Below, in pieces: positions 13,807-21,790 of a stretch of 28,647 nucleotides of DNA. The translations under genes and the position numbers were made by a program. The stretch is from Acidobacteria bacterium UBA2994 (GTDB lineage Bacteria > Acidobacteriota > Vicinamibacteria > Vicinamibacterales > UBA8438), in contig DEAA01000032.1 in the NCBI GenBank assembly GCA_002346545.1, positions 94,353 through 122,999 of the forward strand, in the 5' to 3' direction. A model generated the notes under the pieces. It saw only the letters and a program-made list of their open reading frames with translations. It was not told the DNA's origin and did not search any database. Within the stretch, counting starts at the first letter, position 1; every line of letters starts with the position of its first letter.

Positions 13807-16644
13807 TTGCGACCTTACGAAGAGCTCCGAGAGCCCGTCCGTTACCTGAATCTCCTGTCGTTTCTTGATGTCTTCCGGCGCCTGACCGGTGGTTGCGCGT
13901 TCGCCTGCGCGGCCGTGCTCCTCGCGACTCCAGTGGTCGCACAGGCACCGCCGTCCCTAGTTATTACGCCGTTCGAGAATTTGAGCGGGAATGAGGACGA
14001 CGCCTGGATCGGCGCTGGCATCGCAGAGTCTCTGGCCGCTGGTCTATCCGAGCGGTTCCTCGTCTCAGCGGAGCCAGAGGCCGAGGGTGCAGCCACGCGG
14101 TTTCTGGTCGAGGGGGCGTATCAGCGGCAAGGCGACGAGATTCGCATCACGGCGCAGCTGATCGAGCGCGTTGATGGCTCCGTCGTTGCCTCGGCGAAGG
14201 TTGACGGCTTACGGAGCGACCTTTTCGAGCTGCAGGATGCGGTGGTGGTGGCACTGTTGGTCCGACCTTCGATGCCGAAGTCGGTCATGCCGGAGCAACT
14301 GACTACGGCTCTCGGGAGCGTGGCCGAGTCGGAGCGTGTGTCCGGCAACGATCCCGAGTTTGGCGAGGTCGAAATGGCAGCCTTCCGGATGGGGGACGAC
14401 GTTCTCCGATTGATCGATGGTCCTCCGCCTCCGGCCGCACCTGCTACGGTCACACGTGATGCACAGGGACGGGCGACGGTGCGAGCGGTGCGCGTCGATG
14501 CACCCCTGGAACTCGATGGTCGCCTGGACGAGGCGGTCTACAGCCGCGTCGAAGCCATCACGGACTTTATTCAGCAGACCCCGATCGAAGGTGCGCCGGC
14601 GACCGAGAAAACCGAGGCCTGGGTCTTGTATGACGACACGAACGTCTATGTCTCCGCCCGAGCGTGGGACCGGGCCCCTGAGAGTGAGTGGGTGGCCAAT
14701 GAGATGCGTCGCGACGGTCGGCAGATCCGGCAGAATGACCTGTTCATGGTGTTGTTCGACACCTTCTACGACCGCCGCAACGGCGTTGCGTTCCAGGTTA
14801 CCCCGATCGGTGCTCGTTCTGATTTCCAGGTGACGAACGAGGGTAATCCGAACCTTGACTGGAACCCCGTCTGGGATGTCCGGACAGGGCGTTTCGATGG
14901 CGGTTGGGTCGCCGAGATGGCGATTCCATTCAAGTCGCTTCGTTATCGGCCCGGGGACGAGCAGATCTGGGGGGTCCAGTTGCGGCGCGGTATCCGACGG
15001 CGAGCGGAGATGGCCTATCTCACGCGGTTGCCGATCTCGGCGGCCGGCGCCGGCGCCGGGGCGGGTACCGCTGGCGTGTTCCGAGTGTCGCAGGCTGGTA
15101 CTCTCGTGGGAATCCAGCCACCTCCAGCGGGGCGGAACCTCGAGATTAAGCCGTACGCGATTGGGGGGGTGACGCGCGATCGGGTCGGGAACCCCAGCAG
15201 CGGAAACGTGAGCGACGGTGACTTTGGTCTCGACGTGAAGTACGGGATAACCGATGCGTTGACCGCCGACATCACCTACAACACCGACTTCGCGCAGGTC
15301 GAGGTGGACGAGCAGCAGGTTAACCTCACCAGGTTCAGCCTTTTCTTTCCTGAGAAGCGAGAGTTCTTCCTGGAGGGGCGAGGCATCTTCGACTTTGCCA
15401 GAGGTGGATTTCGCGCTGGGGGAGGGGGCGGCTTCTTCGGAGGCGGCAACGCGCCCACGCTCTTCTACAGCCGTCGCATTGGCCTTCAGGCAGGTGAAGT
15501 GGTACCCATTCTGGGCGGAGGGCGGGTCACCGGTAAGGTCGGCATGTTCGACATCGGTGCCCTGAGCATTTCGACTGATGACCAGTTGCTGGGCGCGGCG
15601 GAGTCCACGAACTTTACGGTGGTGCGGCTGAAGCGGGACATCCTGCGGCGGAGCGCGATCGGCGGCATTTTCACTAATCGGTCGGTGGCTGTCGACGGTG
15701 CCGGGTCCAGTCAGGCCTACGGATTAGACGCGACGCTGGCGTTCTTCGAGAACATCGAAGCGGTGGGCTATTACGCGCGCACCGAGACTCCAGGTGTATC
15801 GGGCCGCGATACGAGTTACCAGGGCCGCCTGCTCTATGCTGGCGATCGCTACGGCATGCAAGTCGAGCACCTCTTGGTGGAGGACGATTTCAATCCGGAG
15901 GTTGGCTTCCTGCGGCGTGACAATTTCCGCCGGACGTTTGCGGAAGGGCGTTTCAGTCCCCGGCCGGCGTCGATCGACTGGGTGCGGCAGTTCCGGCTCG
16001 TTGGCAGCATCGACTATATCCAGACCGCCGATACCGAAGTGCTCGAGACCAGGACCAATACGCTGCAGCTCCAGACCGAATTCCAGAACAGCGACACGTT
16101 CGGAGTCAGCCTCACCGACAACTACGAGCTGCTGCTCAACCCGTTCAGTCCGGGCGGCGCCGATTTCTCGATTCCGCTAGGTGGCTACGCGTTTGCAGAT
16201 GCACAGGCTGTGTATCGCCTTGGAGAGCAACGACCCTTCAGCGGCGGGGTGAGCGTCCAGCGTGGTGGGTTCTTTGGAGGAGATATCACGGCGGTCGGGT
16301 TGCAGGGCGGGCGGCTCGCCGTCCTGCCGCAGTTGTCCATTGAGCCGAGCGTGTCGATCAACTGGATCGAAACGCCCTACGGCTCGCTCCGGACAGACCT
16401 GGTGGTGACCCGGATGAACTACGCCGTCAGCCCGTGGATGTTCTTCAGCGGCTTGGTGCAATACAACTCGGCCAATGACACCGTCAGCAGCAATCTTCGG
16501 TTCCGTTGGGAGTACAGTCCTGGTAGCGAAATTTTCGTGGTCTATACCGAGGATCGTGACAGCGCCACGCTTCGCCCCAACCGCTTCACTGAGCTCCGTA
16601 ACCGCGGTTTTGTGATCAAGCTGAACAGGTTGTTTCGGTTCTAG
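13807..16644 (+). CDS. Outer-membrane DUF5916 beta-barrel protein with TolB-like N-terminal and CBM9-like domains
   Basis: A 945-residue protein. A signal segment (about 28-46, ending VVAQA) precedes a domain resembling the TolB N-terminal/FlgO type (about 49-160: LVITPFENLSGNEDDAWIGA, then VEGAYQRQGDEIRITAQLIE). A CBM9-like sandwich follows (about 224-400: RVDAPLELDGRLDEAVYS, WVLYDDTNVYVSARAWD), then a long DUF5916 barrel with FSLFFPEKREFFLEGRGIF and a terminal Phe (LNRLFRF), as in outer-membrane barrels. Two glycine-rich tracts are present (about 415-425 and 535-550). The TolB-like domain is not part of ordinary DUF5916 proteins. TTG 13807 is the only start candidate before the signal core because a TAA lies two codons upstream in frame; no ribosome-binding site is visible. 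The role is unknown; a surface uptake or binding function is inferred. Confidence 0.85.
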   Translation: MRPYEELREPVRYLNLLSFLDVFRRLTGGCAFACAAVLLATPVVAQAPPSLVITPFENLSGNEDDAWIGAGIAESLAAGLSERFLVSAEPEAEGAATRFLVEGAYQRQGDEIRITAQLIERVDGSVVASAKVDGLRSDLFELQDAVVVALLVRPSMPKSVMPEQLTTALGSVAESERVSGNDPEFGEVEMAAFRMGDDVLRLIDGPPPPAAPATVTRDAQGRATVRAVRVDAPLELDGRLDEAVYSRVEAITDFIQQTPIEGAPATEKTEAWVLYDDTNVYVSARAWDRAPESEWVANEMRRDGRQIRQNDLFMVLFDTFYDRRNGVAFQVTPIGARSDFQVTNEGNPNLDWNPVWDVRTGRFDGGWVAEMAIPFKSLRYRPGDEQIWGVQLRRGIRRRAEMAYLTRLPISAAGAGAGAGTAGVFRVSQAGTLVGIQPPPAGRNLEIKPYAIGGVTRDRVGNPSSGNVSDGDFGLDVKYGITDALTADITYNTDFAQVEVDEQQVNLTRFSLFFPEKREFFLEGRGIFDFARGGFRAGGGGGFFGGGNAPTLFYSRRIGLQAGEVVPILGGGRVTGKVGMFDIGALSISTDDQLLGAAESTNFTVVRLKRDILRRSAIGGIFTNRSVAVDGAGSSQAYGLDATLAFFENIEAVGYYARTETPGVSGRDTSYQGRLLYAGDRYGMQVEHLLVEDDFNPEVGFLRRDNFRRTFAEGRFSPRPASIDWVRQFRLVGSIDYIQTADTEVLETRTNTLQLQTEFQNSDTFGVSLTDNYELLLNPFSPGGADFSIPLGGYAFADAQAVYRLGEQRPFSGGVSVQRGGFFGGDITAVGLQGGRLAVLPQLSIEPSVSINWIETPYGSLRTDLVVTRMNYAVSPWMFFSGLVQYNSANDTVSSNLRFRWEYSPGSEIFVVYTEDRDSATLRPNRFTELRNRGFVIKLNRLFRF

Positions 16645-16668
16645 AGTTAGATGGAGCTTCGCTCACAA

Positions 16669-16772
16669 GCCCTACGCGGCGCTAGAGGTGTCCCATCGCC
16701 TCACGTCGTAGGGCGTGACGCCCAGAGGCCCACCGCCTAGGCGGAGCGCGCCCCGCCTAGGCCAACGGTTGG
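16669..16772. terminator. Cluster of inverted repeats between convergent genes (probable bidirectional terminator)
   Basis: GCCCTACG (16669-16676) is repeated inverted as CGTAGGGC (16707-16714). GGGCG-TGA-CGCCC occupies 16711-16723. CCGCCTAGGCGG (16733-16744) is a perfect palindrome whose core GCCTAGGC recurs at 16755-16762. CCAACGGTTGG (16762-16772) adds a fourth. The stops of the two convergent genes are at 16644 and 16793. T-runs are poor, so Rho-independent termination is not certain. Confidence 0.5.
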
Positions 16773-16792
16773 ACTGATTGTCAGTAGAGGGT

Positions 16793-17827
16793 CTAAAACA
16801 TTGCGACCGGGTTAGCAGGCGATCCCGTGCCGCGAGCGACGTTCAGAGGAAGCAGCATGAACATGAACTCGTGTCGCCCCTCTTCCGCGCAGGCGTCGGC
16901 GATCGGTTCGAGTCGAGCGTTGTCTAGTAGCGCGACGCCGAAGTTGAAAAGCACCCCGTGCACCGGCCAGGGTAGACCCGTTCCGCCCATACCGGCGTCC
17001 ATCAGGTCCCACCCGAGCAGCGCTACGTCGTGATCGCGGATGAACTCCGCACAGCTGACATGGAGGCCGGCGCCGGCGTTGGCTCCCGCGTTTGTTGCCG
17101 CTTCCCAGCCGCTGTGGACGAGCAGCGCGTCTCCGGCATCGACTGAAACCCCCTGCGTTTCGGCGATGGTGGCGAGTTCGTCGCCGGTGACCGGGTCCTC
17201 GCGGGTGACGTGGGGTACTCCGCGGTGCCGCGGCACGTCGATCAGCACACCCTTGGTGATGATGCCGCGATTCCAGTGCGTGATGTCGGCGAAGTGGGCG
17301 CCTTGGGTCGTGACCTCTTCGGTGTGGTTTCGCCCCTGCCACATGCCGTCCTCGTCCCAGATGTGGCACATGGCGTCGATGTGGGTCACCGTCGCCCCGT
17401 GGTAGATGAACCCAAGATAGTCCATCACATAGCCCCCGCCGGCTCCGAGGGAACTTTTAGTGATGAAGTGCTGTGGCGGCTCAAAGGTACGACTGAGTGA
17501 CACCGTCCTACCCGTGCGGACCAGCGCCGCGGCGGCCGCTCGTTTCTCCGCCGTGATGAGGTTAATGGCACCTACCTGGTCGTCGTCACCCCACCGTCCC
17601 CAGTTCCGACGGTTCCGGTACATTGCGGCATAGGTCTCGACTTCGCCCGGCTGCAGCACGCTCTCGGTAGTCGACTCGTGCCGTCTCGTCGCCTGGCGTG
17701 TCAAGAGCTCTGGTGGTGAGAACGTTCGTGCGCGTGAGGTGGCGGCGTGGGCGCTGGCACCGCCGGCCACGGTGGCACTGCCGAGGGCGGCAGCGTGTCT
17801 AAGGAACTGTCGTCGTGATGCTGGCAT
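16793..17827 (-). CDS. Tat-exported cyclase-family (kynurenine-formamidase-like) hydrolase
   Basis: A 344-residue protein beginning at ATG 17827, which puts the twin-arginine motif ASRRQFLRHAAALG at residues 3-16. The longer frame from 17929 would bury it behind 34 extra residues, and an AGGGAC lies 8 nt before 17827. The body has the metal-dependent cyclase signature as THIDAMCHIW, giving likely ligands H149, D151 and H155 (usual form HxGTHxDxPxH). A later stretch, GVLIDVPRHRGV ... DALLVHSGWE, is typical of the fold. Relatives hydrolyse amides or lactone-like bonds, including N-formylkynurenine and isatin. The substrate is unknown. It lies 151 bp behind two membrane-protein genes on the same strand and may share their transcript. 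Confidence 0.88.
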   Translation of the reverse strand: MPASRRQFLRHAAALGSATVAGGASAHAATSRARTFSPPELLTRQATRRHESTTESVLQPGEVETYAAMYRNRRNWGRWGDDDQVGAINLITAEKRAAAAALVRTGRTVSLSRTFEPPQHFITKSSLGAGGGYVMDYLGFIYHGATVTHIDAMCHIWDEDGMWQGRNHTEEVTTQGAHFADITHWNRGIITKGVLIDVPRHRGVPHVTREDPVTGDELATIAETQGVSVDAGDALLVHSGWEAATNAGANAGAGLHVSCAEFIRDHDVALLGWDLMDAGMGGTGLPWPVHGVLFNFGVALLDNARLEPIADACAEEGRHEFMFMLLPLNVARGTGSPANPVAMF

Positions 17828-17978
17828 CAGTATCGTCCCTGGCCCCGTTGGTCCTGGTCGGGAGGCGAGTGCTTCGCTGGTGAGATGTTCGTAGAGTTCC
17901 TGCTTATATCCGCTGCCCTCCATGGGCACATGTGAGACTGACGAAGCAACGCTACCAGACAGGCACCTCGCCAGGAAG

Positions 17979-18473
17979 CTAGATTATGTGACCGACCCAC
18001 CTTCCGGCGAAGATCACGATGATCCAGAGGGCGAGCGAGGCGAGCCCGGCACGTCGGCCGGCGGTTGGGATGACGGCGTCGGCATCCCAGTTTGGGACCT
18101 GGCGGAACGTCTTGAACTGGAAGAGCGTCATGTTGACGCCAGCGGCCACCAGACCGATCAGCTTTATCTGGAACGCGGGATTTTCGATGTAGGTCGCCGC
18201 GCGGGTCATGAAGAGCCCGAACCCAGTGATCACGGTGAGGATGAAGGCGCCCCAGGTCCACGGGATGAGCTCCTTCGTCATCCGACTGACCGGATAGGTC
18301 AAGGCAGTCAGCCCGAGTAACCGGAGGTCGACCATCAGGATGGAGCCGACCACCAGCCCCACTCCAACTACATGGAGCGACTCGAGGAACGGGAACCACC
18401 AGGTGAAGCCGATGTGCTCGGCGAGCGGCTGCGTTTCTAGCCAGGACCAGAGTTCGGGAAAGGGTATGGGCAT
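17979..18473 (-). CDS. Polytopic membrane protein, DUF6644-like (paralogue of 18479-19000)
   Basis: A 164-residue protein with about four hydrophobic segments. It aligns along its length with the neighbour at 18479-19000: ESLHVVGVGLVVGSILMVDL corresponds to QSLHILAIAVIMASAVMVNL, IPWTWGAF to LPWTFWAL, and FAGRWVGH to LAGRWIAY. The conserved SLH and the Asp/Asn-Leu-Arg motif within membrane helices are the most notable residues; a haem or ion ligand role is only a guess. ATG 18473 lies 5 nt after the upstream stop and has no separate ribosome-binding site, so translation is probably coupled. The family name is from resemblance; function is unknown. Confidence 0.75.
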   Translation of the reverse strand: MPIPFPELWSWLETQPLAEHIGFTWWFPFLESLHVVGVGLVVGSILMVDLRLLGLTALTYPVSRMTKELIPWTWGAFILTVITGFGLFMTRAATYIENPAFQIKLIGLVAAGVNMTLFQFKTFRQVPNWDADAVIPTAGRRAGLASLALWIIVIFAGRWVGHII

Positions 18474-18478
18474 TGCGG

Positions 18479-19000
18479 TTACTCGTACAGGAAGTACAGG
18501 TAGTCGGTATAGGCGATCCAGCGACCAGCCAGCACGATGCCCAGCCACAGCAGGAGCGACGTTGCGGCGATCACCCGCGCGCCATTCCGTCGTGTGTGGG
18601 ACGCCTCCCAATAGCCGGGTTCACGCGCGTTCATCCAGTAGAGCACTACCGCCAGGAGTACGACAGGCACAAGCATCTGGAACTTCCACTCCGCCACCGG
18701 GTTGTAGAAGTACCGATTCGGTCGGGCCACTACGAACAGGCCGCCGGTAATCAGATTCACCGGTAGTGCCCAGAAGGTCCAGGGCAGCAGTCGCTGGATC
18801 ATCTCGCTGGGACTCTGGCTAGGGACAGCCAGACCGATAAGTCGCAGGTTGACCATCACCGCGGAGGCCATGATGACGGCGATAGCGAGGATGTGGAGCG
18901 ACTGAGCGATCGGGGGGAGTCCGGGTACGTTGCCCAGCAGATAGACCGCGAACTCGCGCGCCGGGCTCTCGGCGAGGGCGTTCGCGATATTGTCCTTCAT
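18479..19000 (-). CDS. Polytopic membrane protein, DUF6644-like (tandem paralogue)
   Basis: A 173-residue protein with about four hydrophobic segments and an amphipathic N-terminus (MKDNIANALAESPAREFAVY). It shares the SLH motif, the NLRLIGL motif and the LPWTFWALP segment with the protein downstream. ATG 19000 is preferred; a TTG at 19036 would add a short non-conserved leader. It is the first gene of a minus-strand set that continues with its paralogue and the cyclase-like enzyme. A tandem pair of small related membrane proteins suggests a heterodimer, which is inference. Confidence 0.75.
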   Translation of the reverse strand: MKDNIANALAESPAREFAVYLLGNVPGLPPIAQSLHILAIAVIMASAVMVNLRLIGLAVPSQSPSEMIQRLLPWTFWALPVNLITGGLFVVARPNRYFYNPVAEWKFQMLVPVVLLAVVLYWMNAREPGYWEASHTRRNGARVIAATSLLLWLGIVLAGRWIAYTDYLYFLYE

Positions 19001-19046
19001 GGCCGGTAATGATACGTCGCACAGCGTGGCGGTCAACGCACGCCAG

Positions 19047-19254
19047 TCAGGTCGATGCTAAAGATGGCTCAGTCCGCGGGGCCTCGGCGACTTCCTCGTG
19101 AATCAACTGGCTGGTGAATTGGAGGCCGATCACCGGGTTGGTGGCTAGATAAGGGGCCCATGCCGCACTGTCCGAGCGTGCGCTCGATCTCGTAGCGTCC
19201 GATCTGTTGCGGGAGGGGCGTGTCCGTCACGTGAGCACCGTGGCCGGCGGCCAT
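19047..19254 (-). pseudogene. Truncated, frameshifted N-terminus of a Ser/Thr protein kinase
   Basis: From ATG 19254 (or TTG 19275) the minus strand encodes a short leader, then LPQQIGRYEIERTLGQCGMG, the start and glycine-rich loop of a PknB-type kinase. Just after GMG the homology jumps frame (near 19151-19157) to YLATNPVIG, matching the usual YLARDPVIG. The following VAIK lysine segment is replaced by unrelated residues (LQFTSQLIHEEV), and a TGA follows at 19047-19049. The catalytic lysine and the entire remaining kinase are missing, so this cannot be active. It is a remnant beside the start of the DUF1592-group gene. Confidence 0.65.
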
Positions 19255-19269
19255 GCTATCGCCGGGGTC

Positions 19270-19281
19270 TGTCAATTGACA
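19270..19281. promoter_or_regulatory. Perfect 12-bp palindrome TGTCAATTGACA
   Basis: The palindrome contains a consensus -35 hexamer, TTGACA, on each strand (19276-19281 on the plus strand). It lies 38 bp before the start of the DUF1592-group gene. No good -10 is seen at 16-18 bp on the plus strand, so an operator reading is as likely as a promoter one. Confidence 0.35.
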
Positions 19282-19318
19282 CCTGCCCGACCATCGGCGA
19301 AACTAGCACAGTTTTCAG

Positions 19319-21790
19319 ATGGTTAGAGGCATCCTTCGAAGACAGGGGGTACTGGTTGGGCTGGGTGCAGTCGCAGTATGTCTGGCTCTCCTCATCCCGT
19401 CCGCTTTGTCCCCACCACTCGAAGCCCGTGCCGCGCTCGAGGGCGAAGCGCTGTTGCTGGATGAAACGCTCAAGCAGTATTGCGTTACCTGTCACAATCC
19501 GCGACTCCAGACCGCCGAGTTGAGCCTGCAGGGGCTGGATCTCGAAGAGATCGGTGCCCACGCTGAAATCTGGGAAGGCGTGGTCCGCAAGCTGCGGACC
19601 CGGTCCATGCCGCCGGTCGGCCGGCCGCGGCCCGAGAACGACACCTACGATCGCCTCGCGGTGTGGCTGGAAGACGAGATCGATCGGGCGGCGTTTCCGG
19701 CCGTGGATCCGGGGCGTACCGAGGCATTCCATCGCTTGAATCGGGCCGAGTACGCCAACGCAGTCAGAGACCTACTCGGCCTCGAGGTAGACGTGGCGGA
19801 GCTCCTGCCCGCCGACAACTTCGATGAGCACGGCTTCGACAACATGGCCAGCGTGCTCACCGTTTCGTCGTCGTTGCTGGAGCGCTATCTGTCGGCGGCA
19901 CGCAAGATCGCCCGGCTCGCGGTGGGCGAGACGCCGTCGGGTCCGGCAACCTCCACCTACCGGGTGCCCATTCTCTACGTGCAGGACGACCGCGTCAGCG
20001 AGCTGCTGCCGTTCGGTTCACGGGGCGGTATCGGGATCGAGCACTACTTCCCGGTGGACGGTGAGTACGACCTGGAGGTCACACTGCACCGGAACTACGT
20101 AAACTACGTCCGTGGTATGGGATCGCGCCACGAGCTGCAGGTGCGGCTCGATGGTCGCCTCGTGCGGACCTTTACGTTTGGCGGCACGGAGCCGGACGTG
20201 CTGCAGGCGCCCGCTAGCTATGGCGGAAACCAGTTTGGTGACCCCGAGTGGGAAGAGTACATGCTTTTCGCCGACGCCAATCTCCGGGTGCGGTTCGAGG
20301 CGGAGGCTGGTCCGCGTGTCGTCAGCGTGTCGTTCGTGCGACGCCACACCGAGCCGGAGGGGGTTCAGCAGCCGCGGCAGAGCATCTTCGCCGTGTCAGT
20401 GAATGAGATGCGCGACGGGAACGCCGCGGTCGATCAGGTGGTCATCGGCGGTCCGTACGAGAGTCGTGGTCCTGGGGACACGCTGAGCCGCCGCGCCGTC
20501 TTCAGCTGCACGCCCGAAAGCGTCGGTGAGGAGGAGCCCTGCGCTCGCGAAATCCTCCGGCGTCTGGCCAGACGCGCCTATCGGCGTCCGGTGGGCGAGG
20601 CGGATCTGGTGCCGTTACTGCAGTTCTACCGGGCTGGACGCGAAGGCGGGTCGTTCGATGGAGGTCTCCAGCTGGCACTAGAGCGGCTGCTCATCTCGCC
20701 CGACTTCCTGTTCCGGATCGAGCGCGATCCTACCGGCGTCACGCCGGGTGAGCGCTACAAGCTGACGGACCTGGAACTGGCGTCGCGGCTGTCGTTCTTC
20801 CTGTGGTCGAGTGGCCCGGACGATGAGCTGCTCAATCTGGCCGAGGCAGGCCGGCTGCAGGACCTCGCCGTTCTCGAAACGCAGGCCAGGCGCATGCTGG
20901 CCGATTCCCGCGCGTCGGCGCTAGTCGCCAACTTTGCGGGGCAGTGGCTGCGGCTGCGTGACCTCGGCAGCGTGGTTCCAGACGCCATCGTGTTTCCCGA
21001 CTTCGACGAGAACCTGCGCGAGGCGTTCCAGCAAGAGACGGAGCTCTTCATCGAAAGCCTGCTCCGAGAGGACCGGAGTGTGCTGGACCTGGTGGGCGCC
21101 GACTACACGTTCGCCAACGAGCGGCTGGCCAGGCACTATGGCATCCCGAACGTCTACGGTAGCCACTTTCGCCGGATTGAGCTCGACGGTGAGACGGCCG
21201 AGCGGCGCGGCGGGATCATCGGTCACGGCAGCGTGCTGACTGTCACCTCCTACCCGAACCGCACCTCACCAGTGCTCCGCGGCAAGTGGATTCTAAACAA
21301 CATTTTGGGTACCCCGCCGCCACCCCCGCCTGACGACGTGCCCGACCTGCCGGATCGCGGCGAGGATGGAAATCCGGCGACAGTACGCGAACGTCTTCAG
21401 AGGCATCGCGAAAGCCCAGTCTGTTCGACTTGTCACGCGCCGATGGACCCGCTGGGGCTAGCCATGGAGAACTACGACGCGGTGGGCCAGTGGCGGACCA
21501 CGGGCGAGGCGACGTTGCCGATCGATTCGTCAGGGACGTTACCGGACGGGACCGCGTTCGACGGCCCTGACGGGCTACGTTCGTTACTACTCGAGCGGGG
21601 CGACCAGTTCGTGGCGACAGTGACCGAGAAGCTGCTGGCTTATGCGATCGGTCGCGGACCGGAGTACTACGATCGGCCCACGGTGCGGGAGATTGTGCGG
21701 CAGACGGCGGTGGATGACCACCGGTGGTCATCTGTCATTGTGAACATCGTGAAGAGTGGACCGTTCCGGATGCGGAGGACGGAGTCATGA
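19319..21790 (+). CDS. Exported DUF1587/1592/1588/1585-type planctomycete cytochrome
   Basis: An 823-residue protein with an N-terminal hydrophobic signal or anchor (about 10-37). The haem site CVTCH is at residues 55-59. Then come the family blocks in the usual order: DUF1587 (FHRLNRAEYANAVRDLLGL), a jelly-roll-like middle (about 220-370), DUF1595 (LRRLARRAYRRPV), DUF1592 (SPDFLFRIERD ... LASRLSFFLWSSGPDDELL), DUF1588 (ERRGGIIGHGSVLTVTSYPNRTSPVLRG), and DUF1585 with a second CxxCH at 702-706 (CSTCHAPMDPLGLAMEN). The function is unestablished, and a haem-dependent redox role is inferred. The stop overlaps the start of the DUF1552 gene by ATGA, so the pair is made together. No clear ribosome-binding site precedes ATG 19319. 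Confidence 0.93.
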   Translation: MVRGILRRQGVLVGLGAVAVCLALLIPSALSPPLEARAALEGEALLLDETLKQYCVTCHNPRLQTAELSLQGLDLEEIGAHAEIWEGVVRKLRTRSMPPVGRPRPENDTYDRLAVWLEDEIDRAAFPAVDPGRTEAFHRLNRAEYANAVRDLLGLEVDVAELLPADNFDEHGFDNMASVLTVSSSLLERYLSAARKIARLAVGETPSGPATSTYRVPILYVQDDRVSELLPFGSRGGIGIEHYFPVDGEYDLEVTLHRNYVNYVRGMGSRHELQVRLDGRLVRTFTFGGTEPDVLQAPASYGGNQFGDPEWEEYMLFADANLRVRFEAEAGPRVVSVSFVRRHTEPEGVQQPRQSIFAVSVNEMRDGNAAVDQVVIGGPYESRGPGDTLSRRAVFSCTPESVGEEEPCAREILRRLARRAYRRPVGEADLVPLLQFYRAGREGGSFDGGLQLALERLLISPDFLFRIERDPTGVTPGERYKLTDLELASRLSFFLWSSGPDDELLNLAEAGRLQDLAVLETQARRMLADSRASALVANFAGQWLRLRDLGSVVPDAIVFPDFDENLREAFQQETELFIESLLREDRSVLDLVGADYTFANERLARHYGIPNVYGSHFRRIELDGETAERRGGIIGHGSVLTVTSYPNRTSPVLRGKWILNNILGTPPPPPPDDVPDLPDRGEDGNPATVRERLQRHRESPVCSTCHAPMDPLGLAMENYDAVGQWRTTGEATLPIDSSGTLPDGTAFDGPDGLRSLLLERGDQFVATVTEKLLAYAIGRGPEYYDRPTVREIVRQTAVDDHRWSSVIVNIVKSGPFRMRRTES

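Noticed and set aside
16646..16772. GTTRRRY-like sequences (GTTAGAT, GTTGGAC) suggesting an integron attC site
   Set aside because: No matching RYYYAAC partner at the right place, no integrase and no cassette array. The repeats are better explained as terminator hairpins.
17828..17929. Longer N-terminus for the cyclase-like protein starting at 17929
   Set aside because: It would place 34 non-signal residues before the twin-arginine motif; the start at 17827 gives a normal Tat signal.
21724..21786. Upstream GTG extension of the DUF1552 gene
   Set aside because: The ATG at 21787 has a good ribosome-binding site and the ATGA overlap; the extension adds residues that only mirror the upstream gene.
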